Notes: a model not told the origin generated them from the letters alone. DNA of 24,978 nt from Tepidimicrobium sp. (GCA_012839395.1 DUNJ01000085.1:1-24978); one strand, 5' to 3'. Positions 1 through 7,183 are shown, counted from the stretch's first letter. Translations and numbers: made by a program.

Positions 1-251
1 ATGATACAATAGATAAGGATATTTTCAAAGAGGTTATAAAGGAGATTGGTAGTGAAAATGTCAGCAAGGATGATCTATTGATTAGTACCCTAATAGTTAC
101 AGCACCCAGGAGGCTAAGAATACATTTAAACAAAAAGGATAGGGATACTGATGTTGTAAAAATTATTATAAACGTATTTCAAGATAGGGTATATTTTTGC
201 TATGGATGTAATAAATGTAATAAATCGACAAAAATTAAGGGAAGTCAATAA
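1..251 (+). CDS. C-terminal end of an unrecognised protein (partial, 5' truncated by window edge)
   Basis: An open frame enters the window at base 3 and runs 82 codons to TAA at 249-251. No in-frame ATG lies inside it, so the start is upstream of the window. The visible part is charged and soluble-looking, rich in Asp, Lys and Ile. It ends in a short Cys cluster, FCYGCNKCNK, a CxxCxxC arrangement that could bind metal. I do not recognise the family. A good intrinsic terminator follows six bases after the stop, which supports this being a real gene end in an operon separate from hisS. Confidence 0.6.
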   Translation, partial: DTIDKDIFKEVIKEIGSENVSKDDLLISTLIVTAPRRLRIHLNKKDRDTDVVKIIINVFQDRVYFCYGCNKCNKSTKIKGSQ

Positions 252-256
252 TACTT

Positions 257-283
257 GAAGTTGAGTCCTTCAACTTCTTTTTT
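257..283 (+). terminator. Rho-independent terminator of the upstream partial gene
   Basis: A perfect 8-bp stem, GAAGTTGA (257-264) with TCAACTTC (270-277), has a 5-base loop and is followed directly by six T. It lies just after the stop of the partial gene and before the hisS promoter region. Confidence 0.85.
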
Positions 284-305
284 ATATTGTAAATCGTAGA
301 TATAT

Positions 306-333
306 TTGAAAAAAGGTATATAAATGGTATTAT
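306..333 (+). promoter_or_regulatory. Putative sigma-A promoter for hisS
   Basis: TTGAAA (306-311), a 16-base spacer, then TATTAT (328-333), 39 bases before the hisS start codon. The region is very AT-rich, so chance matches are likely. The preceding terminator does mean hisS needs its own promoter. The leader is too short for a T-box. Confidence 0.5.
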
Positions 334-371
334 ATAGTATAAATATAGACAGAATCTTTGGAGGTATACAT

Positions 372-1685
372 ATGAACAGGAAGATAATAAAGCCGACTAC
401 GTTGCCGGGGTTTATGGAATTGATTCCAGACGAGCAAATATTGTTTAACGAGATGCTAGACATAATTAGATATAATTATGAAAAGTATGGATTTCTCCCA
501 ATTGATACACCGGTGATGGAGAGGGCAGAGATATTGTTAGCTAAGGGTGGAGGAGAAACCGAGCGTCAGGTATATAGGTTTAAAAAAGGTGATACGGATA
601 TTGCGTTGAGATTCGATTTGACAGTGCCCTTAGCAAGGTATGTTGCCCAACATTTTTCAGAATTAACTTTTCCTTTTAGGCGCTATCATATTGGGAAGGT
701 ATATAGAGGTGAAAGAGCCCAAAGAGGGAGATTTAGGGAGTTCTATCAATGTGATATAGATATAATAGGGAATGGTAGACTAGATATTATAAACGATGCA
801 GAGATACCAAGCATAATCTATTCTACCTTTAAAGATTTAGGGTTTGAAAACTTTACAATTAAGGTAAATAACAGGAAGGTGTTAAAAGGATTTTTCCAAT
901 GGTTGGGTATTGAAAATTCCATTGCCATATTAAGGGCGATAGATAAACTGGAAAAGATAGGGATAGAGAAGGTAAGGCTAGAATTAGAAGAACTTAATGT
1001 TGATCAAGATATTATAGGCAAAATAGTTGAATTTATACAGATCAGCGGCACAAATGAAGAAAAGTTGGCAAAACTGGGCCGGTTAAAAATAGAGAACGAT
1101 ATATTTAATGAAGGGCTGGACGAACTGAAGATAGTAAATAAATACATAGGGGCTTTTGGAGTTCCCAGTGATAACTATGCTATAGATTTGACCATAGCTA
1201 GAGGTCTTGATTATTATACCGGCACCGTATATGAAACCTTCCTAGATAATCATACCGATATAGGCAGTATATGTTCTGGTGGCAGATATGATGATTTAGC
1301 AGGGTATTACACCAAACAAAAACTCCCAGGAGTAGGCATATCTATAGGTCTTACTAGATTGTTTTATCAACTGTATGAAGCAAAATTATTAGAGGTTGCA
1401 GATGTATCTCTAACGGAGGTAATAGTTATACCTATGGAGGGCTGTTTAGATAAAGCGATCAATATATCCAATATATTGAGGGATAGGGGAATTAGCACTC
1501 AAATATATCTAGAAAAGGGTAGAATAGGGAAAAAATTTGGATTTGCAGATAAGTTAAATATTCCGTATGTGTTATTGGTAGGTATGGAGGAGATAGAGAA
1601 AGATAGATACACCCTAAGAGATATGGATACTGGAGAACAGACTATGTTATCTATTGAGGAGATAATATCCCGTTTGAAAAATTGA
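372..1685 (+). CDS. hisS: Histidine--tRNA ligase (HisRS), eukaryote/archaea-like type
   Basis: Class II aminoacyl-tRNA synthetase that charges tRNA-His in the cytoplasm. The start is ATG 372, behind GGAGG at 360-364; an upstream in-frame ATG at 324 lacks a ribosome site and falls in the promoter. The 437 residues are near the family length. Visible motifs are motif 2 around residues 103-131 (RRYHIGKVYRGERAQRGR and FREFYQCDIDIIG), the HisA motif ARGLDYYTG at 276-284 with its catalytic Arg, GGRYDDL at 303-309, and motif 3 around 320-330 (GVGISIGLTRL). An anticodon-binding domain follows from about 345. Residues 79-91 read LRFDLTVPLARYV, as in eukaryotic and archaeal HisRS and some second bacterial copies, instead of the usual bacterial LRPEGT-type segment. 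The intact HisA motif and anticodon domain argue against HisZ. No terminator follows, so some readthrough into the thrS leader is possible. Confidence 0.95.
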   Translation: MNRKIIKPTTLPGFMELIPDEQILFNEMLDIIRYNYEKYGFLPIDTPVMERAEILLAKGGGETERQVYRFKKGDTDIALRFDLTVPLARYVAQHFSELTFPFRRYHIGKVYRGERAQRGRFREFYQCDIDIIGNGRLDIINDAEIPSIIYSTFKDLGFENFTIKVNNRKVLKGFFQWLGIENSIAILRAIDKLEKIGIEKVRLELEELNVDQDIIGKIVEFIQISGTNEEKLAKLGRLKIENDIFNEGLDELKIVNKYIGAFGVPSDNYAIDLTIARGLDYYTGTVYETFLDNHTDIGSICSGGRYDDLAGYYTKQKLPGVGISIGLTRLFYQLYEAKLLEVADVSLTEVIVIPMEGCLDKAINISNILRDRGISTQIYLEKGRIGKKFGFADKLNIPYVLLVGMEEIEKDRYTLRDMDTGEQTMLSIEEIISRLKN

Positions 1686-1697
1686 TATAAATATTTC

Positions 1698-1726
1698 TTG
1701 ACTATTTGGGTATAAATATCTATAAT
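1698..1726 (+). promoter_or_regulatory. Sigma-A promoter for the thrS T-box transcript
   Basis: TTGACT (1698-1703), exactly 17 bases, then TATAAT (1721-1726). The expected start near 1733 puts the whole T-box leader in the transcript. This is a near-consensus promoter in the right place. Confidence 0.85.
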
Positions 1727-1732
1727 ATATAT

Positions 1733-1980
1733 TTAAAACCGATAATAAAAGGCGAAGAAGGGAAGAGTAAGTTATTCACTTCATATAGAGAAGAGATGTC
1801 TTAGGCTGGAAACATCTCCATGATGAGGATAACCGAAGACCACCCCGGAGCCATATCCTGGATTTTTGTATGAAAGGATGTTCGCATCTAGCGTTATAGA
1901 AATGAGTACCAAATAGGGTGGAACCACGGGAAATACCTCTCGTCCCTGCAAACATGCAGAGATGGGAGGTTTTGTATTTT
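1733..1980 (+). promoter_or_regulatory. T-box riboswitch (tRNA-Thr sensing) controlling thrS
   Basis: The leader binds uncharged tRNA-Thr and then permits transcription of thrS. The hallmark T-box AGGGTGGAACCACGGG is at 1915-1930. Stem I can be drawn: GGC 1751-1753 with GCC 1850-1852 across a GA-rich kink-turn; GGG 1760-1762 with CCC near 1843-1846; GTTAT 1771-1775 with ATAAC 1829-1833; distal GAGATGT 1793-1799 with ACATCTC 1812-1818. The specifier loop has AGTA (1766-1769) facing GAA (1835-1837), then the specifier ACC at 1839-1841 followed by A. ACC is a threonine codon, matching the downstream gene. The bulge TGGA (1919-1922) predicts a U discriminator base in the tRNA. Stem III is likely ATCCT/AGGAT around 1854-1879. 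Confidence 0.96.
1936..1980 (+). terminator. T-box attenuator terminator upstream of thrS
   Basis: A 15-base arm, CCTCTCGTCCCTGCA (1936-1950), pairs with 1955-1969 with two mismatches, followed by TTTT, G and more T. It overlaps the 3' flank of the T-box antiterminator, as expected for the mutually exclusive switch. Confidence 0.93.
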
Positions 1981-2000
1981 AGAATAGAGGAGGAAATAAA

Positions 2001-3911
2001 ATGTCAAAAATAAAGATAACATTGCCTGATAATTCTGTGAAAGAATATAATAAAGGGATAACTGTAAAAGAAGTGGCGGAGGATATTAGCATGGGATTGG
2101 CCAGGGTAGCATTGGGGGCAGTTGTAAATGGAGAAATTAAAGGTATGCAAGAACCTATAGAAGAAGATGCAGAGCTTAGGATTGTAAAGTTTGAAGATAA
2201 GGAAGGGAAAGAGATTTTCTGGCATACATCGGCACATATTATGGCTTTAGCTGTTCAAAGGCTCTTTCCAGGGGTAAAATTTGCCATAGGGCCTGCTATT
2301 GAAAATGGTTTCTATTACGATTTTGACACTGACCATAGGTTTACTCCAGAGGATCTAGAAAAGATCGAAGATGAAATGAAAAAAATTGTCAAGGAAGGGC
2401 ATATTTTAGAAAGATCAACTATGCCAAGGGATGAGGCCCTTGAATATTTTAAAGAAAAGGGGGAAATATATAAGGTCGATTTAATCGAAAATTTTCCGGA
2501 GGATGAAGAATTATCATTCTATAGGTTGGGAGAGTTCTTTGATCTATGTGCTGGTCCCCATCTAGATGACATCAAAAAGGTAAAGGCTATAAAACTATTG
2601 AGCATCGCAGGGGCCTATTGGCGCGGCGATGAAAAAAACAAGATGCTTCAGCGGATTTATGGAACAACCTATGAGAGGAAAAAGGATTTAAAGAAGTATC
2701 TACGTAGGTTGGAAGAAGCTGAAAAGAGAGATCATAGAAAATTAGGTAGGGAATTAGAGCTGTTTACCATCCATGAAGAAGGGCCAGGCTTTCCTTTTTT
2801 CCATCCAAATGGGATGATAGTTAGAAATGAATTGGAAAACTTTTGGAAAGAGGTACACACTAAGAGAGGCTATGGAGAGTTGAAGACTCCTATGATATTG
2901 AGCGAGGAATTATGGCATAGGTCTGGTCATTGGGATCATTATAAGGAGAACATGTATCTTACTGAAATAGATGGAAACAATTATGCTATAAAACCTATGA
3001 AGTGTCCTGGTTCCATATTGATATACAAATCCAAATTGTATAGTTACAGGGATCTACCACTTAGATGGGGAGAATTAGGATTGGTTCATAGACATGAGCT
3101 TTCGGGAGCCCTGCATGGATTGATGAGGGTGAGAAGCTTCACCCAAGATGATGCCCATATATATGCATTGCCATCCCAGGTTAAGGATGAAATTATGGAG
3201 ATAATAGATTTAGCAGATTATATATATAGTATCTTCGACTTTAAATATCATGTGGAGCTATCAACAAGGCCAGAAAATTCTATGGGAACTGAAGAACAAT
3301 GGGAGATAGCAACAAACGGCTTAAGAGAAGCTTTAGAAGAAAAAGGCATAGAATATGTTGTAAATGAAGGTGACGGCGCATTTTATGGACCGAAGATCGA
3401 CTATCACTTAGAAGATGCCATAGGCAGAACTTGGCAGTGCGGCACAATTCAATTGGATTTTCAAATGCCAGAGAGATTTGATTTGACTTATATAGATCAG
3501 GACAATGAAAGAAAGCGTCCAGTGATGATTCATAGAACAATTTTAGGTAGTATTGAAAGGTTTATGGGAATATTGACAGAACATTATGCAGGCAAATTTC
3601 CAACATGGCTTGCACCAATACAAGTGACAATTCTACCTATCTCCGACAAATTTAATGCTTATGGATATGAAATCAAAAATGAATTAGAAAAAGATGGTAT
3701 CAGGGTTGGAATCGATGATAGAGCCGAGAAGGTTGGCTATAAAATTAGAGAAGCAAGGCTTAAAAGAATACCTTATATGCTAATAATAGGAGAAAAGGAA
3801 GTACAAGGAAGGCTAGTATCTGTGAATAAGAGAGATGAAGGAGATATTGGACAATTTAAACTAGGTGAGTTTAAAGAAAGGGTATTAGAAGAAATAAAGA
3901 ACAAGAAATAA
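2001..3911 (+). CDS. thrS: Threonine--tRNA ligase (ThrRS)
   Basis: Class II synthetase that charges tRNA-Thr and edits Ser-tRNA-Thr. It is 636 residues, the normal bacterial length, and starts at ATG 2001 behind GAGGAGG. Domains in order: N-terminal TGS domain (about 1-63); editing domain with HTSAH (H75, H79) and CAGPH (C183, H187); catalytic core with MKCPGS (C335), RHELSGALHGLMRVR (364-378), FTQDDAHIY (H386) and MIHRTILGSIERF (H511), so the three zinc ligands are all present; and an anticodon-binding domain from about residue 535. It is controlled by the upstream T-box with an ACC specifier. The 58-residue membrane ORF lies 21 bases downstream and probably shares the transcript. Confidence 0.98.
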   Translation: MSKIKITLPDNSVKEYNKGITVKEVAEDISMGLARVALGAVVNGEIKGMQEPIEEDAELRIVKFEDKEGKEIFWHTSAHIMALAVQRLFPGVKFAIGPAIENGFYYDFDTDHRFTPEDLEKIEDEMKKIVKEGHILERSTMPRDEALEYFKEKGEIYKVDLIENFPEDEELSFYRLGEFFDLCAGPHLDDIKKVKAIKLLSIAGAYWRGDEKNKMLQRIYGTTYERKKDLKKYLRRLEEAEKRDHRKLGRELELFTIHEEGPGFPFFHPNGMIVRNELENFWKEVHTKRGYGELKTPMILSEELWHRSGHWDHYKENMYLTEIDGNNYAIKPMKCPGSILIYKSKLYSYRDLPLRWGELGLVHRHELSGALHGLMRVRSFTQDDAHIYALPSQVKDEIMEIIDLADYIYSIFDFKYHVELSTRPENSMGTEEQWEIATNGLREALEEKGIEYVVNEGDGAFYGPKIDYHLEDAIGRTWQCGTIQLDFQMPERFDLTYIDQDNERKRPVMIHRTILGSIERFMGILTEHYAGKFPTWLAPIQVTILPISDKFNAYGYEIKNELEKDGIRVGIDDRAEKVGYKIREARLKRIPYMLIIGEKEVQGRLVSVNKRDEGDIGQFKLGEFKERVLEEIKNKK

Positions 3912-3932
3912 CCTTATTTAAAAGGGGGATTT

Positions 3933-4109
3933 ATGAAAAAAGTATTACCTTATATTTTCGATTTATTAATAGTTATTATTACAACATTAATTGTCAAAGT
4001 CACCTTATCTTTATTTTCAATAAAAATGAGTCCAAGTATTGGTATAGGATTAATTGCTGGAATAACATTATCTAGGATATTTCGGGGGAAGCATCAGGGA
4101 ATGATTTAA
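3933..4109 (+). CDS. Small two-helix membrane protein (58 aa), unknown function
   Basis: An ATG at 3933, preceded by a strong AAAGGGGGA ribosome site, opens a 58-residue frame ending in TAA at 4107-4109. The protein begins MKKVLPYIFDLL and has two hydrophobic segments, about residues 6-29 and 36-50, separated by a short KMSPS turn. It ends in a basic tail, RIFRGKHQGMI. The good Shine-Dalgarno, the hydrophobic pattern and the terminator starting at its stop codon support a real gene at the end of the thrS transcript, so T-box control may extend to it. I do not recognise a family. Confidence 0.7.
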   Translation: MKKVLPYIFDLLIVIITTLIVKVTLSLFSIKMSPSIGIGLIAGITLSRIFRGKHQGMI

Positions 4110-4138
4110 ATAAGGGTGGTCAAAGACCACCCTTATTT
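4108..4138. terminator. Terminator hairpin between convergent genes
   Basis: A perfect 14-bp inverted repeat, AAATAAGGGTGGTC (4108-4121) and GACCACCCTTATTT (4125-4138), with a 3-base AAA loop. It begins on the stop of the small membrane gene and lies 31 bases beyond the stop of the minus-strand protease gene, so it can serve both. The T-tracts are short on both sides, so release may be imperfect. Confidence 0.8.
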
Positions 4139-4169
4139 AGGTTAAAACAATATAAATTTATACATATAT

Positions 4170-5720
4170 TTACGTTGCACAATCTATAGGCTTTTTATAC
4201 ATTTCAAATATTTCATCTAACTTTTTACTATCAATAGTTTCTTCCTCCATTAAGGTATCAGAAATGCGATGGAGTATATCTTTATTTTCCTTAAGTATTT
4301 TTAAGGCGTCCCTGTATCCTCTATCCAAAATGTTTTTTATTTCTACTCTTAAAACATCATAATTATGTTTTATATGTTCTTCATCCATAGCCATGTGTCC
4401 CAAGGAACTCATTCCATAATTACATACCATTTTTCTTGCAAGATCAGTGGCTTTATCTAAATCGTCCTTGGCACCTGTTGTGATTTCGTTAAATACCAGT
4501 TCTTCAGCTGCACGACCCGCTAACAAGGCCGATATTTTATTTAGCAACTCTTGTTTTGTCAATAGATATCTATCTTCTTCAGGGAATTTTAATACATATC
4601 CTAAGGATTGACCCCTGGGTATTATAGATATCTTTTGCACCATATCAATTTTAAGTATTTTAGAGACCAACGCATGCCCAGCCTCATGAACTGCGATGGT
4701 CCGTTTTTCTTTTAAAAGGACTGTAGGGTTTTTAATTTCCAAACCCGCTAACACCCTCTCTATAGCAGCATCGAAGTGATCGATGCTAACCCGAACTTTA
4801 TTATTTCTTACGGCTATTATAGCAGCTTCATTGGCAATATTTGCCAGATCAGCACCGGATAGACCATGAGTTTTTTTAGCGATATCTAGTATATTTACAC
4901 TGCTATCCAGCGGCTTGTTTTTAGTATGAACCTCCAATATCTTTTTTCGGGCTTTCATATTGGGATTTCCTACGTATATATGCCGATCAAATCGGCCTGG
5001 CCTTAACAAAGCTTCATCCAATAGATCCAGCCGGTTGGTTGCTCCAATAACTATTATAGTTTCATCGGTATTAAATCCATCCATTTCCACCAACAGTTGG
5101 TTTAAGGTTTGATCTTTTTCATTATTGGATTCTAGATTTCTTCTGGTACCGATGGCGTCGATTTCATCTATAAATATAATACTTGGAGCCTCTTTTTTAG
5201 CCTTCTCAAATAAGGTTCTTACCCTCTTAGCTCCTACGCCTACATATTTTTCAACGAACTCAGAGCCGCTAGCATATAGAAAAGTGGACTTTGTTTCCCC
5301 AGCCACGGCTTTAGCTAACAAAGTTTTGCCAGTACCTGGTGGACCATAGAATAAAACCCCCTGGGGTATCCTGGCACCCATTTTTCTATATTTGCTAGAA
5401 TTATTTATAAAGTCTATAGTTTCTTGAAGCTCTTCCTTAATTTCTTCTAATCCCGCTATATCCTTGAAGGATGTATTGGTTTTATTTTTATCCTTATTGG
5501 TTATGTTTTCGCTAGATAAAATTGAAGGTGCCAGTTGAGGTTTGGATTTAGATCTTATAAAACAGACCAAAAGGCCTATGCCTGCTAACCAAAATGCATA
5601 CCTATATATATTTCCTATTCTATTTAAACCCATATAGGCATAGTATCTATTAAATGTAAACGCTGTAAATAGAATTGATCCTAGCATCATTATTAGATAT
5701 AAAATTCTTTTTCTGTTCAA
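4170..5720 (-). CDS. ftsH: Short FtsH-type ATP-dependent zinc metalloprotease
   Basis: Membrane-anchored AAA+ protease that extracts and degrades membrane and cytosolic proteins. The start is TTG at 5718-5720 with AAGGTG upstream on the minus strand. It has 516 residues, against about 600-650 for classical FtsH. Order: TM1 (about 6-23), a short outside loop, TM2 (about 40-55), AAA module with Walker A GPPGTGKT (126-133), Walker B IIFIDEID (181-188) and the second region of homology ATNRLDLLDEALLRPGRFDR (227-246), then the peptidase domain with HEAGH (345-349) and the third zinc ligand likely D420 in TTGAKDD. The protease and ATPase sites look intact. What is missing is the roughly 70-residue extracytoplasmic domain between the two helices. 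It is monocistronic and divergent from infC. It may be a second FtsH paralogue. Confidence 0.93.
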   Translation of the reverse strand: MNRKRILYLIMMLGSILFTAFTFNRYYAYMGLNRIGNIYRYAFWLAGIGLLVCFIRSKSKPQLAPSILSSENITNKDKNKTNTSFKDIAGLEEIKEELQETIDFINNSSKYRKMGARIPQGVLFYGPPGTGKTLLAKAVAGETKSTFLYASGSEFVEKYVGVGAKRVRTLFEKAKKEAPSIIFIDEIDAIGTRRNLESNNEKDQTLNQLLVEMDGFNTDETIIVIGATNRLDLLDEALLRPGRFDRHIYVGNPNMKARKKILEVHTKNKPLDSSVNILDIAKKTHGLSGADLANIANEAAIIAVRNNKVRVSIDHFDAAIERVLAGLEIKNPTVLLKEKRTIAVHEAGHALVSKILKIDMVQKISIIPRGQSLGYVLKFPEEDRYLLTKQELLNKISALLAGRAAEELVFNEITTGAKDDLDKATDLARKMVCNYGMSSLGHMAMDEEHIKHNYDVLRVEIKNILDRGYRDALKILKENKDILHRISDTLMEEETIDSKKLDEIFEMYKKPIDCAT

Positions 5721-5748
5721 TATATCACACCTTATTACGTATTTCTAA

Positions 5749-5778
5749 GATATAGTGTATCCATTTACTTCATTGTAA
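5749..5778 (-). promoter_or_regulatory. Possible promoter for the ftsH-type gene
   Basis: Read on the minus strand, TTACAA (5778-5773), an 18-base spacer and TATATC (5754-5749), about 28 bases before the TTG start. The match is only fair and the region is AT-rich. Confidence 0.35.
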
Positions 5779-5853
5779 TGCATGGGGAAATAAAGGTAAA
5801 AACATGCATTTTATACATGGAATGCCACTGCAAGGAGAATAATTTCATAATGT

Positions 5854-5882
5854 TTGACAAAAAGAGTATTTTAGCATATAAT
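5854..5882 (+). promoter_or_regulatory. Consensus sigma-A promoter for infC-rpmI-rplT
   Basis: A perfect TTGACA (5854-5859), exactly 17 bases, then a perfect TATAAT (5877-5882). Transcription should start near 5889, giving a leader of about 187 bases before infC. The spurious 60-codon frame at 5778-5960 runs straight through this promoter. Confidence 0.92.
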
Positions 5883-5888
5883 ATTCGT

Positions 5889-6044
5889 GATAATGAAATA
5901 AAAACAAGTAGAGGTATCCGCTTCTCACCTTATAGCATGCAGCTCATAGGGTTACAATAGCAAAGCATGAAAAGTATGTATAGTTATGCAATAACTATCT
6001 AATCTTTTGTTGTCTATTGGCGGGTATTTTATATCCGCTTTTTT
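5889..6044 (+). promoter_or_regulatory. L20-type ribosomal protein leader (attenuator) of the infC operon
   Basis: In Firmicutes, r-protein L20 (rplT, third gene here) binds the infC leader and causes early termination. The sequence supports such a switch. GTATCCGC (5914-5921) can pair with GCGGGTAT (6020-6027), and CAATAG (5955-5960) with CTATTG (6014-6019). These are nested helices whose 3' strands are contiguous, so together they form an antiterminator. Inside is a perfect hairpin ATAGTTAT/ATAACTAT (5980-5998). The same 6020-6027 strand is the 5' arm of the terminator, so the two folds exclude each other. The class is inferred from position, gene order and fold; I cannot run a covariance search. 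Confidence 0.8.
6020..6044 (+). terminator. Attenuator terminator before infC
   Basis: GCGGGTAT (6020-6027), TTT loop, ATATCCGC (6031-6038), then six T. It ends 31 bases before the infC start codon and is the off-state of the leader switch. Confidence 0.9.
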
Positions 6045-6075
6045 ATTTGTAATAAAAATTGGGAGGTGCAGTAAT

Positions 6076-6585
6076 ATTAAAGAACTTCAAATCAATGAAG
6101 AGATTAGGGAGAGAGAGGTAAGGCTCATCGATGTGGACGGGAAGCAGATAGGGGTAATGCCCACTAAGAAAGCGATAGATATGGCATATAACAAAAAATT
6201 GGATCTAGTGAAGGTGGCTCCAAATGCTAAACCGCCGGTATGTAGGATTATGGATTATGGGAAGTATAAATATGAGTTGGCTAAAAGGGAGAAGGAAGCT
6301 AGAAGGAATCAAAAAGTTATAAATGTAAAAGAGGTTAGGATGACCCCCAATATTGAGGAGCACGATTTAAATGTAAAAGCGAGAAGGGCCATAGAATTTT
6401 TAAACAATGGGGACAAAGTTAAAGTAAGTGTTAGGTTTAGGGGCAGGGAGATGGGGCATACCGACGCTGGCAAGGAAGTATTGTTGAATTTTGCAAAAAT
6501 TATTGGCGATAACGGAACCATTGATAGACGTCCTAAACTGGAAGGTAGAAATATGATCATGTACATGGTACCAAAAACGGACTAG
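6076..6585 (+). CDS. infC: Translation initiation factor IF-3 (AUU start)
   Basis: IF-3 binds the 30S subunit, prevents premature 50S joining and proofreads start codons. No ATG fits: the only upstream in-frame start-like codon (6007) lies within the leader terminator region. The family N-terminus (KELQINEEIR) follows an ATT at 6076-6078, placed nine bases after GGAGG (6062-6066). ATT is the classical rare infC start, used for self-regulation. From there the protein has 169 residues, the normal length. The N-domain spans about 1-75 (VRLIDVDGKQIGVM, APNAKPPVCRIMDYGKYKYE), then a basic linker, then the C-domain about 85-169 (VKEVRMTPNIEEHDL, VRFRGREMGH). It is first in infC-rpmI-rplT. Confidence 0.96.
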   Translation: MKELQINEEIREREVRLIDVDGKQIGVMPTKKAIDMAYNKKLDLVKVAPNAKPPVCRIMDYGKYKYELAKREKEARRNQKVINVKEVRMTPNIEEHDLNVKARRAIEFLNNGDKVKVSVRFRGREMGHTDAGKEVLLNFAKIIGDNGTIDRRPKLEGRNMIMYMVPKTD

Positions 6586-6603
6586 GTAAGGGAGGTAAAT
6601 GAT

Positions 6604-6795
6604 ATGGCGAAGATGAAAACTCATAAGGGAGCAGCTAAGAGATTTAAGAGGACTGGAACCGGGAAGTTGAGACGTCACAAAGCTTATAAAGGCCACTTAA
6701 CTGGGAAGAAGTCTTCAAAAAGAGTTAGGCGATTAAGAAAGCCTACATTGGTTAGTAAGGCTGATCAGAAGAGAATTGATTCACTAATACCATAA
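6604..6795 (+). CDS. rpmI: 50S ribosomal protein L35
   Basis: Small, very basic 50S protein of 63 residues, the usual size. It begins MAKMKTHKGAAKRFKRTGTG and contains GKLRRHKAYKGHL and KKSSKRVRRLRK, typical of L35. The start at ATG 6604 has AAGGGAGG upstream. It sits between infC and rplT in the universal order and is covered by the same leader control. Confidence 0.97.
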   Translation: MAKMKTHKGAAKRFKRTGTGKLRRHKAYKGHLTGKKSSKRVRRLRKPTLVSKADQKRIDSLIP

Positions 6796-6832
6796 TGGAA
6801 ATAGAAATAGATATGTAAGGGAGGTACTTTAA

Positions 6833-7183
6833 ATGGCAAGAGTTAAAGGTGGAGTTACTGCTAGGAAAAGACATAAAAAGGTATTGAAACAAGCGAAGGG
6901 ATATTATGGTGCTAAGAGCAAATTATATAGGCCAGCAAATCAAGCTGTTATGAAATCCTTGGATTATGCCTATTCTGGACGTAAACAACGAAAAAGAGAT
7001 TTCAGAAAACTATGGATTTCAAGAATAAATGCAGCAGCAAGGCTAAATGGATTGAATTATAGCAGGTTTATCAGCGGACTTAAAAAAGCTAATATAGAAA
7101 TAAATAGAAAAGTATTGTCCGAAATGGCGATTCATGATCCAGAAGGATTTACAAAGCTGGTTGAAATTGCAAAGGATGCCTAA
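6833..7183 (+). CDS. rplT: 50S ribosomal protein L20
   Basis: L20 binds 23S rRNA early in 50S assembly and in Firmicutes represses its own operon at the infC leader. The protein has 116 residues, with MARVKGGVTARKRHKKVLKQ at the N-terminus, KGYYGAKSKLYR, and DYAYSGRKQRKRDFRKLWI, all characteristic. The start at ATG 6833 follows AAGGGAGG. It is last in the operon and is followed immediately by a strong terminator. Confidence 0.98.
   Translation: MARVKGGVTARKRHKKVLKQAKGYYGAKSKLYRPANQAVMKSLDYAYSGRKQRKRDFRKLWISRINAAARLNGLNYSRFISGLKKANIEINRKVLSEMAIHDPEGFTKLVEIAKDA

Noticed and set aside
324..371. Longer hisS start at ATG 324
   Set aside because: It overlaps the -10 region, has no ribosome site, and adds 16 residues not fitting the HisRS N-terminus; ATG 372 has GGAGG.
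5125..5349. 74-codon plus-strand frame inside the ftsH-type gene
   Set aside because: It is antisense to the Walker A/B region, whose conservation explains the open frame.
5778..5960. 60-codon plus-strand frame upstream of infC
   Set aside because: It crosses the consensus infC promoter and the leader's antiterminator, lacks a good ribosome site and resembles nothing.
6007..6075. infC start upstream of the ATT codon
   Set aside because: The extra 23 codons lie in the attenuator terminator and are not part of IF-3.
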